Assembly (NCBI RefSeq): GCF_028623165.1
Contig: NZ_CP117772.1
Span: forward strand, 372,001-436,000
DNA: 64,000 nucleotides
Source: Nostoc sp. UHCC 0926
Lineage (GTDB): Bacteria; Cyanobacteriota; Cyanobacteriia; Cyanobacteriales; Nostocaceae
Direction of reading: 5' to 3'
Under the pieces are notes generated by a model that made no database searches, was not told where the DNA came from, and saw nothing but the letters and a program-made list of their open reading frames with translations. This document shows, piece by piece, positions 19,138 through 30,400 of the stretch (its first letter is position 1; each line of letters opens with the position of its first letter). Both the position numbers and the translations under genes were made by a program.

Positions 19138-22100
19138 AAACCACTGGTGAATTTCTAGCATACCTTTGCAGTCTGGACATTAAGCTTTGGGTTGATAATG
19201 AACGCTTGCGCTGTAGCGCCCCTAAAAATGCGCTGACATTAGATATAAGAACTGAGCTAGCTGAGCGCAAAGAAGAAATATTAGTGTTTATACGTAATAA
19301 CAATGTAGCTCCTAATCTAACTACCCAGCTTATCCGACCTGTTCAACGAGAGGGTAATCTACCCCTGTCCTTTGCCCAGCAGCGGCTATGGTTTATCGAC
19401 CAGCTAGAACCTGCTAATTCCTTATACAACCTCCCGACAGCCTTATATCTAAAAGGCTCACTTAATGTAACTGCACTCTCGCAAACCCTCAACGAAATCG
19501 TGCAGCGTCATGAAGCCCTACGAACCTCTTTTGCAACAGTAGAGGAACAAGCTGTCCAGGTAATGAGTCCCACCTTGACCTTGCCCTTGCCCATAGTGAA
19601 CCTGCAAGACTTGCCTGAAAGCAGGCGAGAAGTTGAAGTCTTACGGCTAGTCATAGGTGAAGCACAACGCCCTTTCAATTTAGCTTACAGTCCGCTGCTG
19701 CGAGCTACTTTATTACACTTAAGTGAGGTGGAGTATGTGATAATGTTCACAATGCACCACATCGTCTCCGATGGTTGGTCAATGGGGATACTCATCCAAG
19801 AAGTAGGAGTGCTTTACGAAGCCTTTTGCAAGGGTCAGCTTTCTCCACTTCCAGAACTGCCGATTCAGTATGCAGACTTTGCTGTTTGGCAGCGGCAATG
19901 GCTACAGGGGCAGGTGCTAGAGGCACAGCTAGTATACTGGCAAAAGCAACTTGGAAGTAGTCTCTCTGTGCTACAGTTGCCTACAGACCGTCCCCGACCC
20001 AAAATCCAAACCTTCCGAGGTGCAACGAAATCATTCTCCCTATCCACGAACCTAACTGAGGCGCTAAAGGCATTAAGCCGCAATGAAGATGTCACTCTTT
20101 TCATGACCTTGCTGGCGGCATTTAAGACGTTGCTACATCGGTACACTGGGCAGGATGACATTCTGGTGGGTTCGCCGATCGCCAATCGCAACCGGAACGA
20201 GATTGAAACGCTAATTGGCTTTTTTGTCAACACCCTAGTACTGCGTACTGATTTATCTGGTAATCCCAGTTTTTGTGAATTGCTGCGACGGGTGCGCGAG
20301 TGTACCTTGTCAGCTTATGCCCATCAAGACCTGCCCTTCGAGTATCTTATCGAAGATTTGCAACCTGAACGCAACTTGAGCTACAATCCACTGTTTCAAG
20401 TGATGTTCATTCTCCAAAATGCCTCGACGGAAGAGCTGAAGCTACCCGGTCTGACTCTGAGTCCCCTCAAGATAGAAACGAAGACAGCCAAGTTTGATTT
20501 AAGCCTATCGATGGAAGACACAGAGTCAGGACTAACTGGGGTGTTTGAATATAGCATCGACCTGTTTGATAGTGTCACCATTAGCCGAATGGTAGATCAT
20601 TTTATTACCTTGTTGTCAAGCATAGTTGCTAATCCCGATCACCGTCTTTTTAACCTGCCGCTGTTGACTGAAACTGAGCGACAGCAGTTGCTGGTAGATT
20701 GGAATGATACCCAGGCTGAATATCCCCAAGAACAATGCATACATCAGCTGTTTGAGGCTCAAGTAGAGCAATCGCCCGACGCCATTGCCGTGGTATTTGA
20801 AGACCAACAGTTGACCTACCGGGAACTGAACCAGCGAGCTAATCAACTGGCACACTACTTGCGATCGCTTGGGGTAGGACCAGAGATACTGGTGGGTATT
20901 TGTGTGGAGCGATCGCTCGATATGACCATCGGGTTGTTGGGTATCCTCAAAGCAGGTGGCGCTTATGTACCGCTAGACCCTACTTATCCCTCCGAGCGTT
21001 TAACATTCATACTAGAAGACGCCCAAGTACCAGTGCTGCTGACTCAAGAGCGGCTCATGAAGGGAATACCCCAACACCAAGCCGAAGTCGTTTGTTTAGA
21101 TACCAACTGGCAGGATATTGACCAAGAAAGCCAGGAAAATTTATTGTGTGAGGTAACTACTGACAACCTGGCTTATGTCATCTATACCTCTGGCTCTACA
21201 GGCAGACCTAAGGGTGTGATGATCAAACACCATAGCACGATTGCTATGTTGGATTGGGCAAAAAAAATCTTTGCGGCTGAAGCTTTGCTTGGAGTTTTGG
21301 CGTCAACGTCAATTTGCTTCGATCTTTCAGTTTTCGAAATATTTGTTCCTCTCAACTGCGGTGGCAAGGTTATCTTGGTCGAGAATGCATTAGATTTACC
21401 CACTTTAAGAGCAGCCAAGAACGTAACTCTAATCAATACGGTTCCCAGTGTAATTGCAGAGTTACTAAGGGCTGACGGCATTCTAACTTCAGTACATACA
21501 ATTAATATAGCTGGTGAACCACTCCAAAACAAACTTGTACAGCAACTTTATCAGTGGGATAATATACAGCAGGTTTTCAATCTGTACGGTCCTTCGGAAG
21601 ATACGACTTATTCGACATTTGCCTGGATACAGAAGGGAACCACCAACATCCCGCCTATTGGTTGCCCTATTAACAACACACAAGTTTATTTGTTGGATCA
21701 AAAGTTACAACTCGTTCCTGTTGGTGTACCAGGCGAACTATACATAGGTGGGGAAGGACTAGCACGTGGCTATTTAAACCGCCCTGAACTGACAGCAGAA
21801 AAGTTTATTCCCAACCCTTTTAGTGACAAATCAGCTACGTGTTTATACAAAACAGGAGATCTAGCACGTTATCTGCCAAATGGAGAGATTGAATACTTAG
21901 GGCGCATCGATCATCAGGTAAAAGTTCGTGGTTTCCGCATTGAACTGTCTGAGATTGAAGCACACCTGAGCCAATACCCCAAAGTCCGAGAAACTGTAGT
22001 TGTCGTTCGTTCTGATGAAACTTCTTCTCAACGAATAGTCGCTTATGTTGTTCCTCAGTCACAGCAAACACTGACAATTACTGAACTGCGGGACTTTCTG

Positions 22101-25100
22101 GAGTTGAAGTTGCCAAACTACATGATGCCAGCAGCTTTTGTCATGCTGGAGGCGCTACCACTCACACCTAATGGTAAAGTGGATCGTAAAGCATTGCCTG
22201 CACCTGAAGTCACACAGTTATTATCTGAATCTGATTTTATCGCTCCTTTGACACCAACTGAGGAGATGCTAGCCTTAATTTGGGCAGAGGTGCTTGGTAT
22301 TGAGAAAGTAGGCATTCACAATAACTTCTTTACCTTGGGAGGGCACTCACTGCTTGCAACTCGCGTGATTTCTCAAGTACGGCAAGTTTTTCAGCTTGAT
22401 CTGCCAATACGTCACTTATTTGAACAACCAACAATAGCTGGGCTAGCCAAAGACATTGAAAAAGCGACCAAGGCAGGTTTAGGACTCGAAGCACCTAAGA
22501 TTGAGCGGATTTCACGCTCAAAAAATTTACCTCTATCATTTGCTCAACAGAGACTATGGTTCCTTGCTCAGTTAGAGCCAAACAGCCCCTTTTACAACAT
22601 TCCTGCTGCTGTTCGCCTACAGGGACAATTGAACCTAGAGGCACTACAACAAAGTTTCAACGAAATTTTACGCCGCCACGAAGCCCTACGAACGAATTTC
22701 CAGACAATAGAAGGGCAACCTGTAGCAGTTATTTCACCAGCGACACCATTACCATTGCCCCTGCTTGATATCAGTGAGTTACCTTCAAGTCAACAACAAG
22801 GTGAAGTCAGACAATTAACATATTTTGAAGCACAACAACCCTTTAACCTCAACAGCGATTTCCTGTTGCGAGTGAAATTACTGCGCCTTGGGGAACAAGA
22901 GCACATAGTACTACTGACGATGCACCACATTGCCTCTGACGGTTGGTCAACAGGCATAGTGGTGGATGAGTTGGTAGCATTTTATCAAGCCTTTTGTGAT
23001 CAGCAACCGTCACCGTTAGCTGAACTACCAATTCAATACGTAGATTTCGCGGCTTGGCAACGACAATGGTTACAAGCAGAGGTATTACAATCCCATATCT
23101 CGTATTGGTGCAAGCAGTTAGAAGGCGCACCATCAATACTGAAGTTACCGACTGACTATGTGCGACCCGCCATTATGACCTTTGCGGGTGCTACCTATTC
23201 ATTTGAGCTATCTCAAGAATTATCCATAGCTATTAATAAATTAAGTCAACAGCAAGGAACTACCTTGTTTATGACTCTGCTGGCAGCTTTCCAGACTTTG
23301 TTATGGCGATACACAGGGCAAGAAGATATTGTAGTCGGTTCACCTATCGCCAATCGCAACCAGGCGCAGATAGAAGAGTTAATTGGATTTTTTGTCAATA
23401 CCTTAGTACTGCGAACTAACTTGGGAGGTAATCCTACCTTCAGGGAGTTACTAACTCGTGTGCGGGAGATGGCACTAGGAGCCTATGCTCACCAAGATTT
23501 GCCTTTTGAGCAGCTGGTAGAAAAACTGCAACCACAGCGAGACTTGAGCCACACGCCACTATTTCAAGTGATGTTTGTGCTTCAAAATGTACCAATGTCG
23601 GTGTTAGAATTACCTGGTTTGACTTTAAGTCCGCTAGAAAGTGACAGTGGTGGAGCGAAGTTTGATTTAACTCTATACATTACAGAAACAGTACAGGGAC
23701 TAGTTGGAAGTTTTGAGTACAATACTGACTTATTCGAGCAAAGCACTGTAAGCCGGATGGCTGGGCATTTGCAAACGTTGCTTGAGGGGATTGTTGCCAA
23801 TCCACAGCAGCGGCTGTTGGAGTTTCCACTGTTGACAGAGCTAGAGCAGCAGACTCTACTGGTGGAGTGGAATGATAGCTCGGTTGAGTATCCTCAACAG
23901 CAATGCATCCATCAGTTGTTTGAGGCGCAAGTAGAACGAACACCCGATGCAGTAGCAGTAGTATTTGAAGATAATCAGTTGACCTATTGTGAGCTCAACG
24001 CCAGAGCAAATAAACTAGCCCATTATTTGCGTTCATTGGGAGTAAAAACAGAGGTGTTGGTGGGGATTTGTGTAGAGCGATCGCTGTCCATGATCATCGG
24101 ACTTTTGGGCATCCTCAAAGCTGGTGGCGCTTATGTACCGCTCGACCCCACGTATCCACAAGAACGGTTAGCTTTTATATTAGAAGATGCCCAAGTGCCA
24201 GTGCTGCTGAGTCAGCAGCGACTAGTAGAGGTAATGCCTCAACACAAAGCCAAAATCATTTGTTTAGATACTGATTGGCAAACCATTGCCCAACAAAGCC
24301 AGGAAAATTTATTCCGTAAGGTAGCTATTAACAGCCTGGCATATCTCATCTACACCTCTGGCTCAACAGGTAAACCCAAGGGTGTGCAAATTCCCCACAG
24401 CGCCTTGAGCAACTTCTTGCAGACAATGCGCCAAACGCCAGGGCTAAACGAGCAAGATACCTTGCTCGCTGTCACTACCTATTCCTTTGATATTGCTGCA
24501 TTGGAACTTTTTGTACCAATCATAGTAGGTGCTAGCTTGGTAGTGGTTAGTCGGGAAGTTGCTTCAGACGGAACACGCCTTAAGGCAAAACTAACTGACT
24601 CAAATGCTACAGTCATGCAAGCCACACCAGCTACTTGGCAGCTACTTTTAGCAGCAGGCTGGGGTGAGAATCATCAATTGAAAATTCTCTGTGGCGGAGA
24701 AGCTTTATCTGCACAATTAGCAAATCAGTTACTCAAGCGGTGTGACTCACTGTGGAATATGTACGGTCCTACAGAGACCACTATTTGGTCAGCAGCGTAT
24801 CAGGTAGAAAAAGACACCAGCATTGTACCAATTAGTCAACCGATTGCTAACACACAATTCTATATTCTAGATCAACACGCTCAGTTAGTTCCTGTTGGTG
24901 TACCGGGTGAACTGCACATAGGTGGGGATGGACTAGCACGTGGCTACTTAAACAGACCAGAACTGAGTGCAGAAAAATTCATCCCCAATCCCTTTAGCGA
25001 CAAATCAGCGGCGCGTTTATACAAAACAGGAGATTTAGCACGTTATTTGCCAAATGGAGAGATTGAATACTTAGGACGTATTGACTACCAGGTTAAAGTT

Positions 25101-25766
25101 CGTGGTTTCCGAATTGAGCTTGGAGAAATTGAAGCACATCTGAGCCAACACCCCAAAGTCCGAGAAACTGTAGTTGTCGTTCGTTCTGATGAAGCTTCTT
25201 CTCAACGAATAGTCGCTTATGTTGTTCCTCAAAAAGAGCAAGCACTAACAATCACTCAACTGCGGGACTTTCTGGAGTCGAAGTTGCCAAACTACATGGT
25301 GCCGACAGCTTTTGTCATGCTAGAAGCACTGCCACTCACACCTAATGGTAAGATACACCGCAAAGCACTGCCAGCACCCGACCAAACACGTCCCGAATTA
25401 GAAGCGATTTATCAGCCACCACAAACTGAGGTAGAAAAAACTATTACTAAAATTTGGCAAGAAGTACTTCATGTCGAGGAACTAGGAATCCATGATAATT
25501 TCTTTGAACTCGGCGGTCATTCATTACTCTTGGTTCAAGTTCATAGCAAATTGCAAAAAATATTTCAGCAAGATTTCCCCTTAGTTGAAATGTTTCAATA
25601 TCCGACCATAAACCATCTAGCCAGATATCTTAGTCATAAATCAGGCGAACAAGAGTCTTTTAGACAACATTCTCATCGTCCTGAAAGCAGGACAACTTCA
25701 GTAGAGCGCCGCAAACAAGCCAGGAAAGAACATCGAGCAGCACAAAAGGGTGTTTCATCTCAATAA
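19134..25766 (+). CDS. NRPS: TubC docking-C-A(Ala)-T-C-A(Gly)-T
   Basis: The 2210-residue protein starts inside the stop of the Dab module gene. Residues 1-55 look like a TubC-type N-terminal docking domain. C (~75-510) has HHIVSDG. The first A domain has DLFNNALTYK, an Ala-type code known from cyanobacteria. T Ser is near 1071. The second C (~1125-1560) has HHIASDG. The second A domain has DILQLGMIWK, a Gly code. The second T Ser is near 2128. The C-terminal ~60 residues form a charged tail rich in Arg, Lys and Glu, likely a docking helix for the downstream PKS. The two A domains share nearly identical flanks, while their substrate cores differ, a mosaic typical of subdomain exchange. Substrate calls were made by eye. 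Confidence 0.94.
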   Translation: MKTTGEFLAYLCSLDIKLWVDNERLRCSAPKNALTLDIRTELAERKEEILVFIRNNNVAPNLTTQLIRPVQREGNLPLSFAQQRLWFIDQLEPANSLYNLPTALYLKGSLNVTALSQTLNEIVQRHEALRTSFATVEEQAVQVMSPTLTLPLPIVNLQDLPESRREVEVLRLVIGEAQRPFNLAYSPLLRATLLHLSEVEYVIMFTMHHIVSDGWSMGILIQEVGVLYEAFCKGQLSPLPELPIQYADFAVWQRQWLQGQVLEAQLVYWQKQLGSSLSVLQLPTDRPRPKIQTFRGATKSFSLSTNLTEALKALSRNEDVTLFMTLLAAFKTLLHRYTGQDDILVGSPIANRNRNEIETLIGFFVNTLVLRTDLSGNPSFCELLRRVRECTLSAYAHQDLPFEYLIEDLQPERNLSYNPLFQVMFILQNASTEELKLPGLTLSPLKIETKTAKFDLSLSMEDTESGLTGVFEYSIDLFDSVTISRMVDHFITLLSSIVANPDHRLFNLPLLTETERQQLLVDWNDTQAEYPQEQCIHQLFEAQVEQSPDAIAVVFEDQQLTYRELNQRANQLAHYLRSLGVGPEILVGICVERSLDMTIGLLGILKAGGAYVPLDPTYPSERLTFILEDAQVPVLLTQERLMKGIPQHQAEVVCLDTNWQDIDQESQENLLCEVTTDNLAYVIYTSGSTGRPKGVMIKHHSTIAMLDWAKKIFAAEALLGVLASTSICFDLSVFEIFVPLNCGGKVILVENALDLPTLRAAKNVTLINTVPSVIAELLRADGILTSVHTINIAGEPLQNKLVQQLYQWDNIQQVFNLYGPSEDTTYSTFAWIQKGTTNIPPIGCPINNTQVYLLDQKLQLVPVGVPGELYIGGEGLARGYLNRPELTAEKFIPNPFSDKSATCLYKTGDLARYLPNGEIEYLGRIDHQVKVRGFRIELSEIEAHLSQYPKVRETVVVVRSDETSSQRIVAYVVPQSQQTLTITELRDFLELKLPNYMMPAAFVMLEALPLTPNGKVDRKALPAPEVTQLLSESDFIAPLTPTEEMLALIWAEVLGIEKVGIHNNFFTLGGHSLLATRVISQVRQVFQLDLPIRHLFEQPTIAGLAKDIEKATKAGLGLEAPKIERISRSKNLPLSFAQQRLWFLAQLEPNSPFYNIPAAVRLQGQLNLEALQQSFNEILRRHEALRTNFQTIEGQPVAVISPATPLPLPLLDISELPSSQQQGEVRQLTYFEAQQPFNLNSDFLLRVKLLRLGEQEHIVLLTMHHIASDGWSTGIVVDELVAFYQAFCDQQPSPLAELPIQYVDFAAWQRQWLQAEVLQSHISYWCKQLEGAPSILKLPTDYVRPAIMTFAGATYSFELSQELSIAINKLSQQQGTTLFMTLLAAFQTLLWRYTGQEDIVVGSPIANRNQAQIEELIGFFVNTLVLRTNLGGNPTFRELLTRVREMALGAYAHQDLPFEQLVEKLQPQRDLSHTPLFQVMFVLQNVPMSVLELPGLTLSPLESDSGGAKFDLTLYITETVQGLVGSFEYNTDLFEQSTVSRMAGHLQTLLEGIVANPQQRLLEFPLLTELEQQTLLVEWNDSSVEYPQQQCIHQLFEAQVERTPDAVAVVFEDNQLTYCELNARANKLAHYLRSLGVKTEVLVGICVERSLSMIIGLLGILKAGGAYVPLDPTYPQERLAFILEDAQVPVLLSQQRLVEVMPQHKAKIICLDTDWQTIAQQSQENLFRKVAINSLAYLIYTSGSTGKPKGVQIPHSALSNFLQTMRQTPGLNEQDTLLAVTTYSFDIAALELFVPIIVGASLVVVSREVASDGTRLKAKLTDSNATVMQATPATWQLLLAAGWGENHQLKILCGGEALSAQLANQLLKRCDSLWNMYGPTETTIWSAAYQVEKDTSIVPISQPIANTQFYILDQHAQLVPVGVPGELHIGGDGLARGYLNRPELSAEKFIPNPFSDKSAARLYKTGDLARYLPNGEIEYLGRIDYQVKVRGFRIELGEIEAHLSQHPKVRETVVVVRSDEASSQRIVAYVVPQKEQALTITQLRDFLESKLPNYMVPTAFVMLEALPLTPNGKIHRKALPAPDQTRPELEAIYQPPQTEVEKTITKIWQEVLHVEELGIHDNFFELGGHSLLLVQVHSKLQKIFQQDFPLVEMFQYPTINHLARYLSHKSGEQESFRQHSHRPESRTTSVERRKQARKEHRAAQKGVSSQ
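22510..24170 (+). repeat. Long near-identical direct repeat between NRPS modules (copy 2)
   Basis: Partner of 2570-4230. It covers the second C domain and the start of the Gly-activating A domain. Parts of its first half are also close to about 5760-6350, so the three modules form a mosaic family. Boundaries are approximate. Confidence 0.75.
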
Positions 25767-25803
25767 GGCGAATGTATCAAGCAAAATTCTTTAAAGATAC
25801 AAT

Positions 25804-27456
25804 ATGACATTAAGCAAACAAGAAATGCCAAACCAAAACTACCTTTTTGAGACTGAGCAAGCGTTACATTATGATATTAAAGAACAAGTGAACCAACTCT
25901 TTGCTTGTTCTAGTCAAGCAACATTTATTGAAGAACAAATCGATGAAATAACTAATAAGTTTTCTCAAGATTTTTTAAGCAACCTTGATGCCAACACCGA
26001 TATTGATCTAGACTCTTTATTAGAAAAATTTTCTGATAGTGAAATACCTGTTCAGCCGACTAATTTTGAAAGCTATCTCAAATACTTAGGCAATAATGTT
26101 GTTAATCATTCGATACACACATCTTCACCACTATTTATCGGTCACATGACCTCGGCGCTTCCCTGTTTTGTGCGCCCCCTTGCCAAACTTATGACGGCAA
26201 TGAACCAAAATGCCGTCAAAATAGAGACAGCTAAAGCCCTAAGCTTTTGTGAGCGTGAAGCTTTGGCGATGTTGCATCGACTGATTTACAACTTTTCTGA
26301 TAGTTTCTACGCTCAACATATTCAAAACAATCTAAGTACACTAGCAATCTTAGTTTCCGGCGGGACAGTAGCAAATATTACAGCAGTTTGGTGCGCCAGG
26401 AATAATGCTTTGGGACCGAAAGATGAGTTTCTTGGTGTAGAAAAAGAAGGTTTAGCCGCAGCCCTGGATTTCTACGGCTACAAAGGAGCAGTGATTATTG
26501 GCTCTGAGTTGATGCATTTCTCTTTTGACAAAGCTGCGGATTTGATGGGTATTGGTACGCATCATTTGATGAGAATCCCTACTGACTCTAAGAATCGAGT
26601 TAACATACAGGCGCTACGCCAAGCTGTTGTGGAGTGTCGTGCCCAAAACCTACTTATCATTGGTATTGTAGGCGTTGCTGGCACTACAGACTCAGGTGGG
26701 ATGGATTCCCTTGCGGAGATTGCAGAGATTGCACAAGAAGCGAATGTTCATTTTCACGTAGATGCTGCTTGGGGCGGTCCACTGATTTTTTCCCAACAAC
26801 ATCGCCACAAACTTGCTGGTATCGACCGGGCTGATTCAGTGACCATTGACGGACATAAACAATTATATTTGCCAATGGGCATTGGTATGGTCTTTTTCCG
26901 CGATCCACACAAGGCAAAAGCAATTGAAAAGCAAGCGAGCTACACCATGCGTAAGGGATCATTTGATTTGGGCAAACGTGCTTTAGAAGGTTCTCGACCA
27001 GGTATGGCTTTATTTTTACATGCTGGGTTGAATCTGATCGGACTTAAGGGATATGAATTTTTAATTGATGAAGGAATTCGGAAAACTCAATATATGGCAG
27101 ATTGTATCTGTACCATGCCTGAGTTTGAGTTGTTAGCAGAACCGGATGCTAATTTGCTTATCTATCGATATATTCCAGAGCTATTGAGAGAGGTTGCTGT
27201 CAAAAAACAGTTGACCGAAACCGACAATCAACTCATCAATCACTTTAATGAACGCCTCCAGAAAATCCAGCGTAAAATAGGTCGTAGTTTCATTTCACGG
27301 ACGACAAAAATAACTACTAGCTTTGGCACAGAAATTCCTATCATTGCCCTGCGTGCGGTGATTGCTAACCCGCTAACTACTGAAAAAGATATTGACACAG
27401 TTTTAAACGACCAAATTCAGATTGCTGCAAAAATTCCAATTTCAACTTTTCGATAA
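25804..27456 (+). CDS. PLP-dependent decarboxylase, PanP-like (probable aspartate 1-decarboxylase)
   Basis: A group II PLP decarboxylase of 550 residues. The PLP lysine lies in DGHKQLYLPMG (Lys352), preceded by HVDAAWGG with the conserved Asp and by VSGGTVANITA. Length and wording (VGVAGTTDSGGMD, LEGSRPGMALF) resemble PanP-type aspartate 1-decarboxylases, which make beta-alanine, more than glutamate decarboxylases. A beta-alanine-type A domain occurs two genes downstream, so the likely role is precursor supply. A Dab decarboxylase, giving 1,3-diaminopropane, is an alternative because a Dab-forming enzyme is also present. The gene sits between the Gly module and the PKS, 37 bases after the former. 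Confidence 0.88.
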   Translation: MTLSKQEMPNQNYLFETEQALHYDIKEQVNQLFACSSQATFIEEQIDEITNKFSQDFLSNLDANTDIDLDSLLEKFSDSEIPVQPTNFESYLKYLGNNVVNHSIHTSSPLFIGHMTSALPCFVRPLAKLMTAMNQNAVKIETAKALSFCEREALAMLHRLIYNFSDSFYAQHIQNNLSTLAILVSGGTVANITAVWCARNNALGPKDEFLGVEKEGLAAALDFYGYKGAVIIGSELMHFSFDKAADLMGIGTHHLMRIPTDSKNRVNIQALRQAVVECRAQNLLIIGIVGVAGTTDSGGMDSLAEIAEIAQEANVHFHVDAAWGGPLIFSQQHRHKLAGIDRADSVTIDGHKQLYLPMGIGMVFFRDPHKAKAIEKQASYTMRKGSFDLGKRALEGSRPGMALFLHAGLNLIGLKGYEFLIDEGIRKTQYMADCICTMPEFELLAEPDANLLIYRYIPELLREVAVKKQLTETDNQLINHFNERLQKIQRKIGRSFISRTTKITTSFGTEIPIIALRAVIANPLTTEKDIDTVLNDQIQIAAKIPISTFR

Positions 27457-27491
27457 GCTAGCAATAAATTAGCCTAGTAAACTTTTTTGTT

Positions 27492-30400
27492 ATGAATATG
27501 TTAAACGATTTTAATAACTTAAATGATATAGCTATTATCGGCATGGCGGGTCGTTTTCCTGGGGCAAATAACGTCGATATTTTTTGGCAAAACATCCGAG
27601 ATGGTATAGAGTCTATTTGTTTTTTCACAGATGAAGAACTACTGTCTGGTGGGATAAATCCAGCATTGCTGAATGACTCTCTGTATGTAAGAGCACGCGG
27701 TGTACTAGAAAATATAGAGTTATTTGATGCTTCATTTTTTGGCTTTTCTCCCAGAGAAGCTGAAATAACAGACCCGCAACACCGTCTTTTTATAGAATGT
27801 GTTTGGTCAGCTCTAGAAAATGCTGGCTACAACTCTCAAACTTATACTGGTCAAATAGGTCTTTTCGCTGGTGTCGCTGCAAGTAACTATTTACTTTCAA
27901 ACTTATATCCCAACCGGGAGTTGATGGAATCAGTAGACAGTTTCCAAATTTTAATTGGAAACGACAAGGATTTCCTGCCTACGCAAGTTTCTTACAAGTT
28001 AAACTTGAGGGGACCCAGCATCAATGTTCAAACTGCCTGCTCGACATCATTGGTTACTGTGCACTTAGCCTGCCAAAGTTTACTTAATGGTGAAAGTGAT
28101 ATTGCTTTAGCTGGTGGTGTTTCGATAAGAGTGCCAGAAAAAACTGGTTACCACTATCAAGAAGGAAGGATTAATTCTCCTGACGGACACTGTCGAGCTT
28201 TTGATGCCAAAGCTAAAGGAACTAATGGCGGCAGTGGTTTGGGTGTGGTAGTCTTGAAAAGACTAGAGGATGCTTTTGCCGATGGTGACTTTATTCATGC
28301 AGTCATCAAAGGTTCAGCTATTAATAACGACGGCTCTTTAAAAATTGGTTACACAGCGCCTAGCGTTGATGGTCAAAGGGAAGTAATTTTAGAAGCGCTT
28401 GCTTTAGCTGGAGTTGAACCTGAGACTATCACATATGTGGAAGCACATGGTACTGGAACTCCGTTAGGAGATCCCATTGAAATTAAGGCTCTTACACAAG
28501 CTTTTCATGCTAGCACGAACAAAAAAGGTTTTTGTCCCATTGGTTCGGTAAAAACCAATGTTGGACATTTGGATACAGCAGCTGGTGTTACTGGTTTAAT
28601 CAAAACAGTACAAGCCCTGAAAAATAAACAAATACCGCCCAGTTTGCATTTTAAGGATCCCAATCCTCAGATAGACTTCGCCAATAGTCCCTTTTATGTC
28701 AATGCTATATTATCAGAATGGAAAACCAACGGCACTCCTCGCCGAGCAGGAGTCAGTTCTTTCGGTATTGGAGGGACTAACGCCCATGTCATCTTGGAAG
28801 AAGCCCCAGTTGTTGAGAGGTTGGATGCGAGTCGCCCCTGGCAATTGTTGCTGCTCTCAGCTAAAACCACCACAGCCTTAGAAACTAACACAGCCAACTT
28901 AGCTACTCACCTCCAGCAACATCCTGATATTACCCTGCCTGATGTAGCTCATACCCTACAAGTAGGTCGTCGAGCATTTGACCATCGCCGTATAGTGGTT
29001 TGCAATGGCTGTGAGGATGCAGTGAAAGTACTGACATCCCCAGATCCACAACGTCTTTTAACTTACCACCACAAGCCCAGTCACCGCCCAGTCATATTCA
29101 TGTTTTCAGGACAAGGGGCGCAATATGTGAATATGGCACGGGAACTATACTTAGTTGAACCAACATTTTTTCAGCACGTAAATATCTGTGCTGACATTCT
29201 TCAACCCCTGCTCAATCTTGATATCCGCCATATACTCTTCCCCAAAGAACAACAAATTGAAGCCGCTACCCAAAAACTAGAACAAACGGCACTTACCCAA
29301 AGCGCATTGTTTGTCATCGAATATGCCTTAGCACAATTGTGGATGGAATGGGGAGTACATCCAGAGGCGATGATTGGTCATAGCATAGGGGAATATGTTG
29401 CAGCGACAATTGCAGGTGTGTTCTCCTTGGAAGATGCCTTGCCAATTGTGGCGACAAGGGGACAACTGATGCAACAATTGCCCTCTGGGAGTATGCTAGC
29501 AATTCCGCTTCCAGAAAAAGATGTGCAATCTCTTATAGAAGGTGTAAAGACGTTTCATGGAACGTATCTACAAATAGCAGCTATCAATAGTCCATCTTCG
29601 TGCGTTGTTTCCGGTTCTAAAGAGGCGATCGCCTCTCTCCAAAACCAATTATCCTCACAAGAAATAGAATGTCGGCTTTTGCACACATCTCATGCGTTTC
29701 ATTCTGTAATGATGGAACCAATCTTGGAACCATTTGTGCAATCCCTGAAAAAAGTGAAGCTAAACCCACCGCGTATTCGCTTCATTTCCAATGTCACTGG
29801 CAGTTGGATTACAGATGATGAAGCCACAAATGCCAGCTATTGGGGTCAGCATTTGCGGCAAACTGTAAGATTTTCAGATGGGATATCTCAACTGTTGCAA
29901 CAGTTTGAAGGTGTTTTCTTGGAAGTAGGTCCGGGGCGGACATTAAGCACATTAACAACACAGCATTTCCAATCAAAAGCAAAACAGCTAGTGTTGACTT
30001 CTTTACGCCATGCCAAAGAGCAACAATCGGACGTTAGCTTTTTGTTACAGACATTAGGTCGGTTGTGGCTATTTGGAGTAGACATAAATTGGTCAGGATT
30101 TTATACCCATGAGCAACGTCATCGTTTGCCTTTGCCTACTTACCCCTTTGAGCGACAAAGATATTGGATTGATGCGAAATCGTCATCACCTTCTTCAATT
30201 GCTAAACCTGTAACACCGGATAAAAAACAAGATATTGCCGACTGGTTTTATACCCCTTCATGGAAACGTTCCTCGCTCCCTGATTCATCCTTTCCTCATA
30301 AAATAGAATCTGCACAAGGGCAATGGTTGTTGTTTGTTGATGAGTGTGGGGTGGGTTCCCAATTAGTTAACAGACTCCAACAGAATGGCGAAAATGTGAT

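Noticed and set aside
25804..27456. Glutamate decarboxylase (GABA) call
   Set aside because: Length and motif wording fit PanP better, and the downstream beta-alanine-type A domain supports aspartate. Dab decarboxylase remains an alternative.
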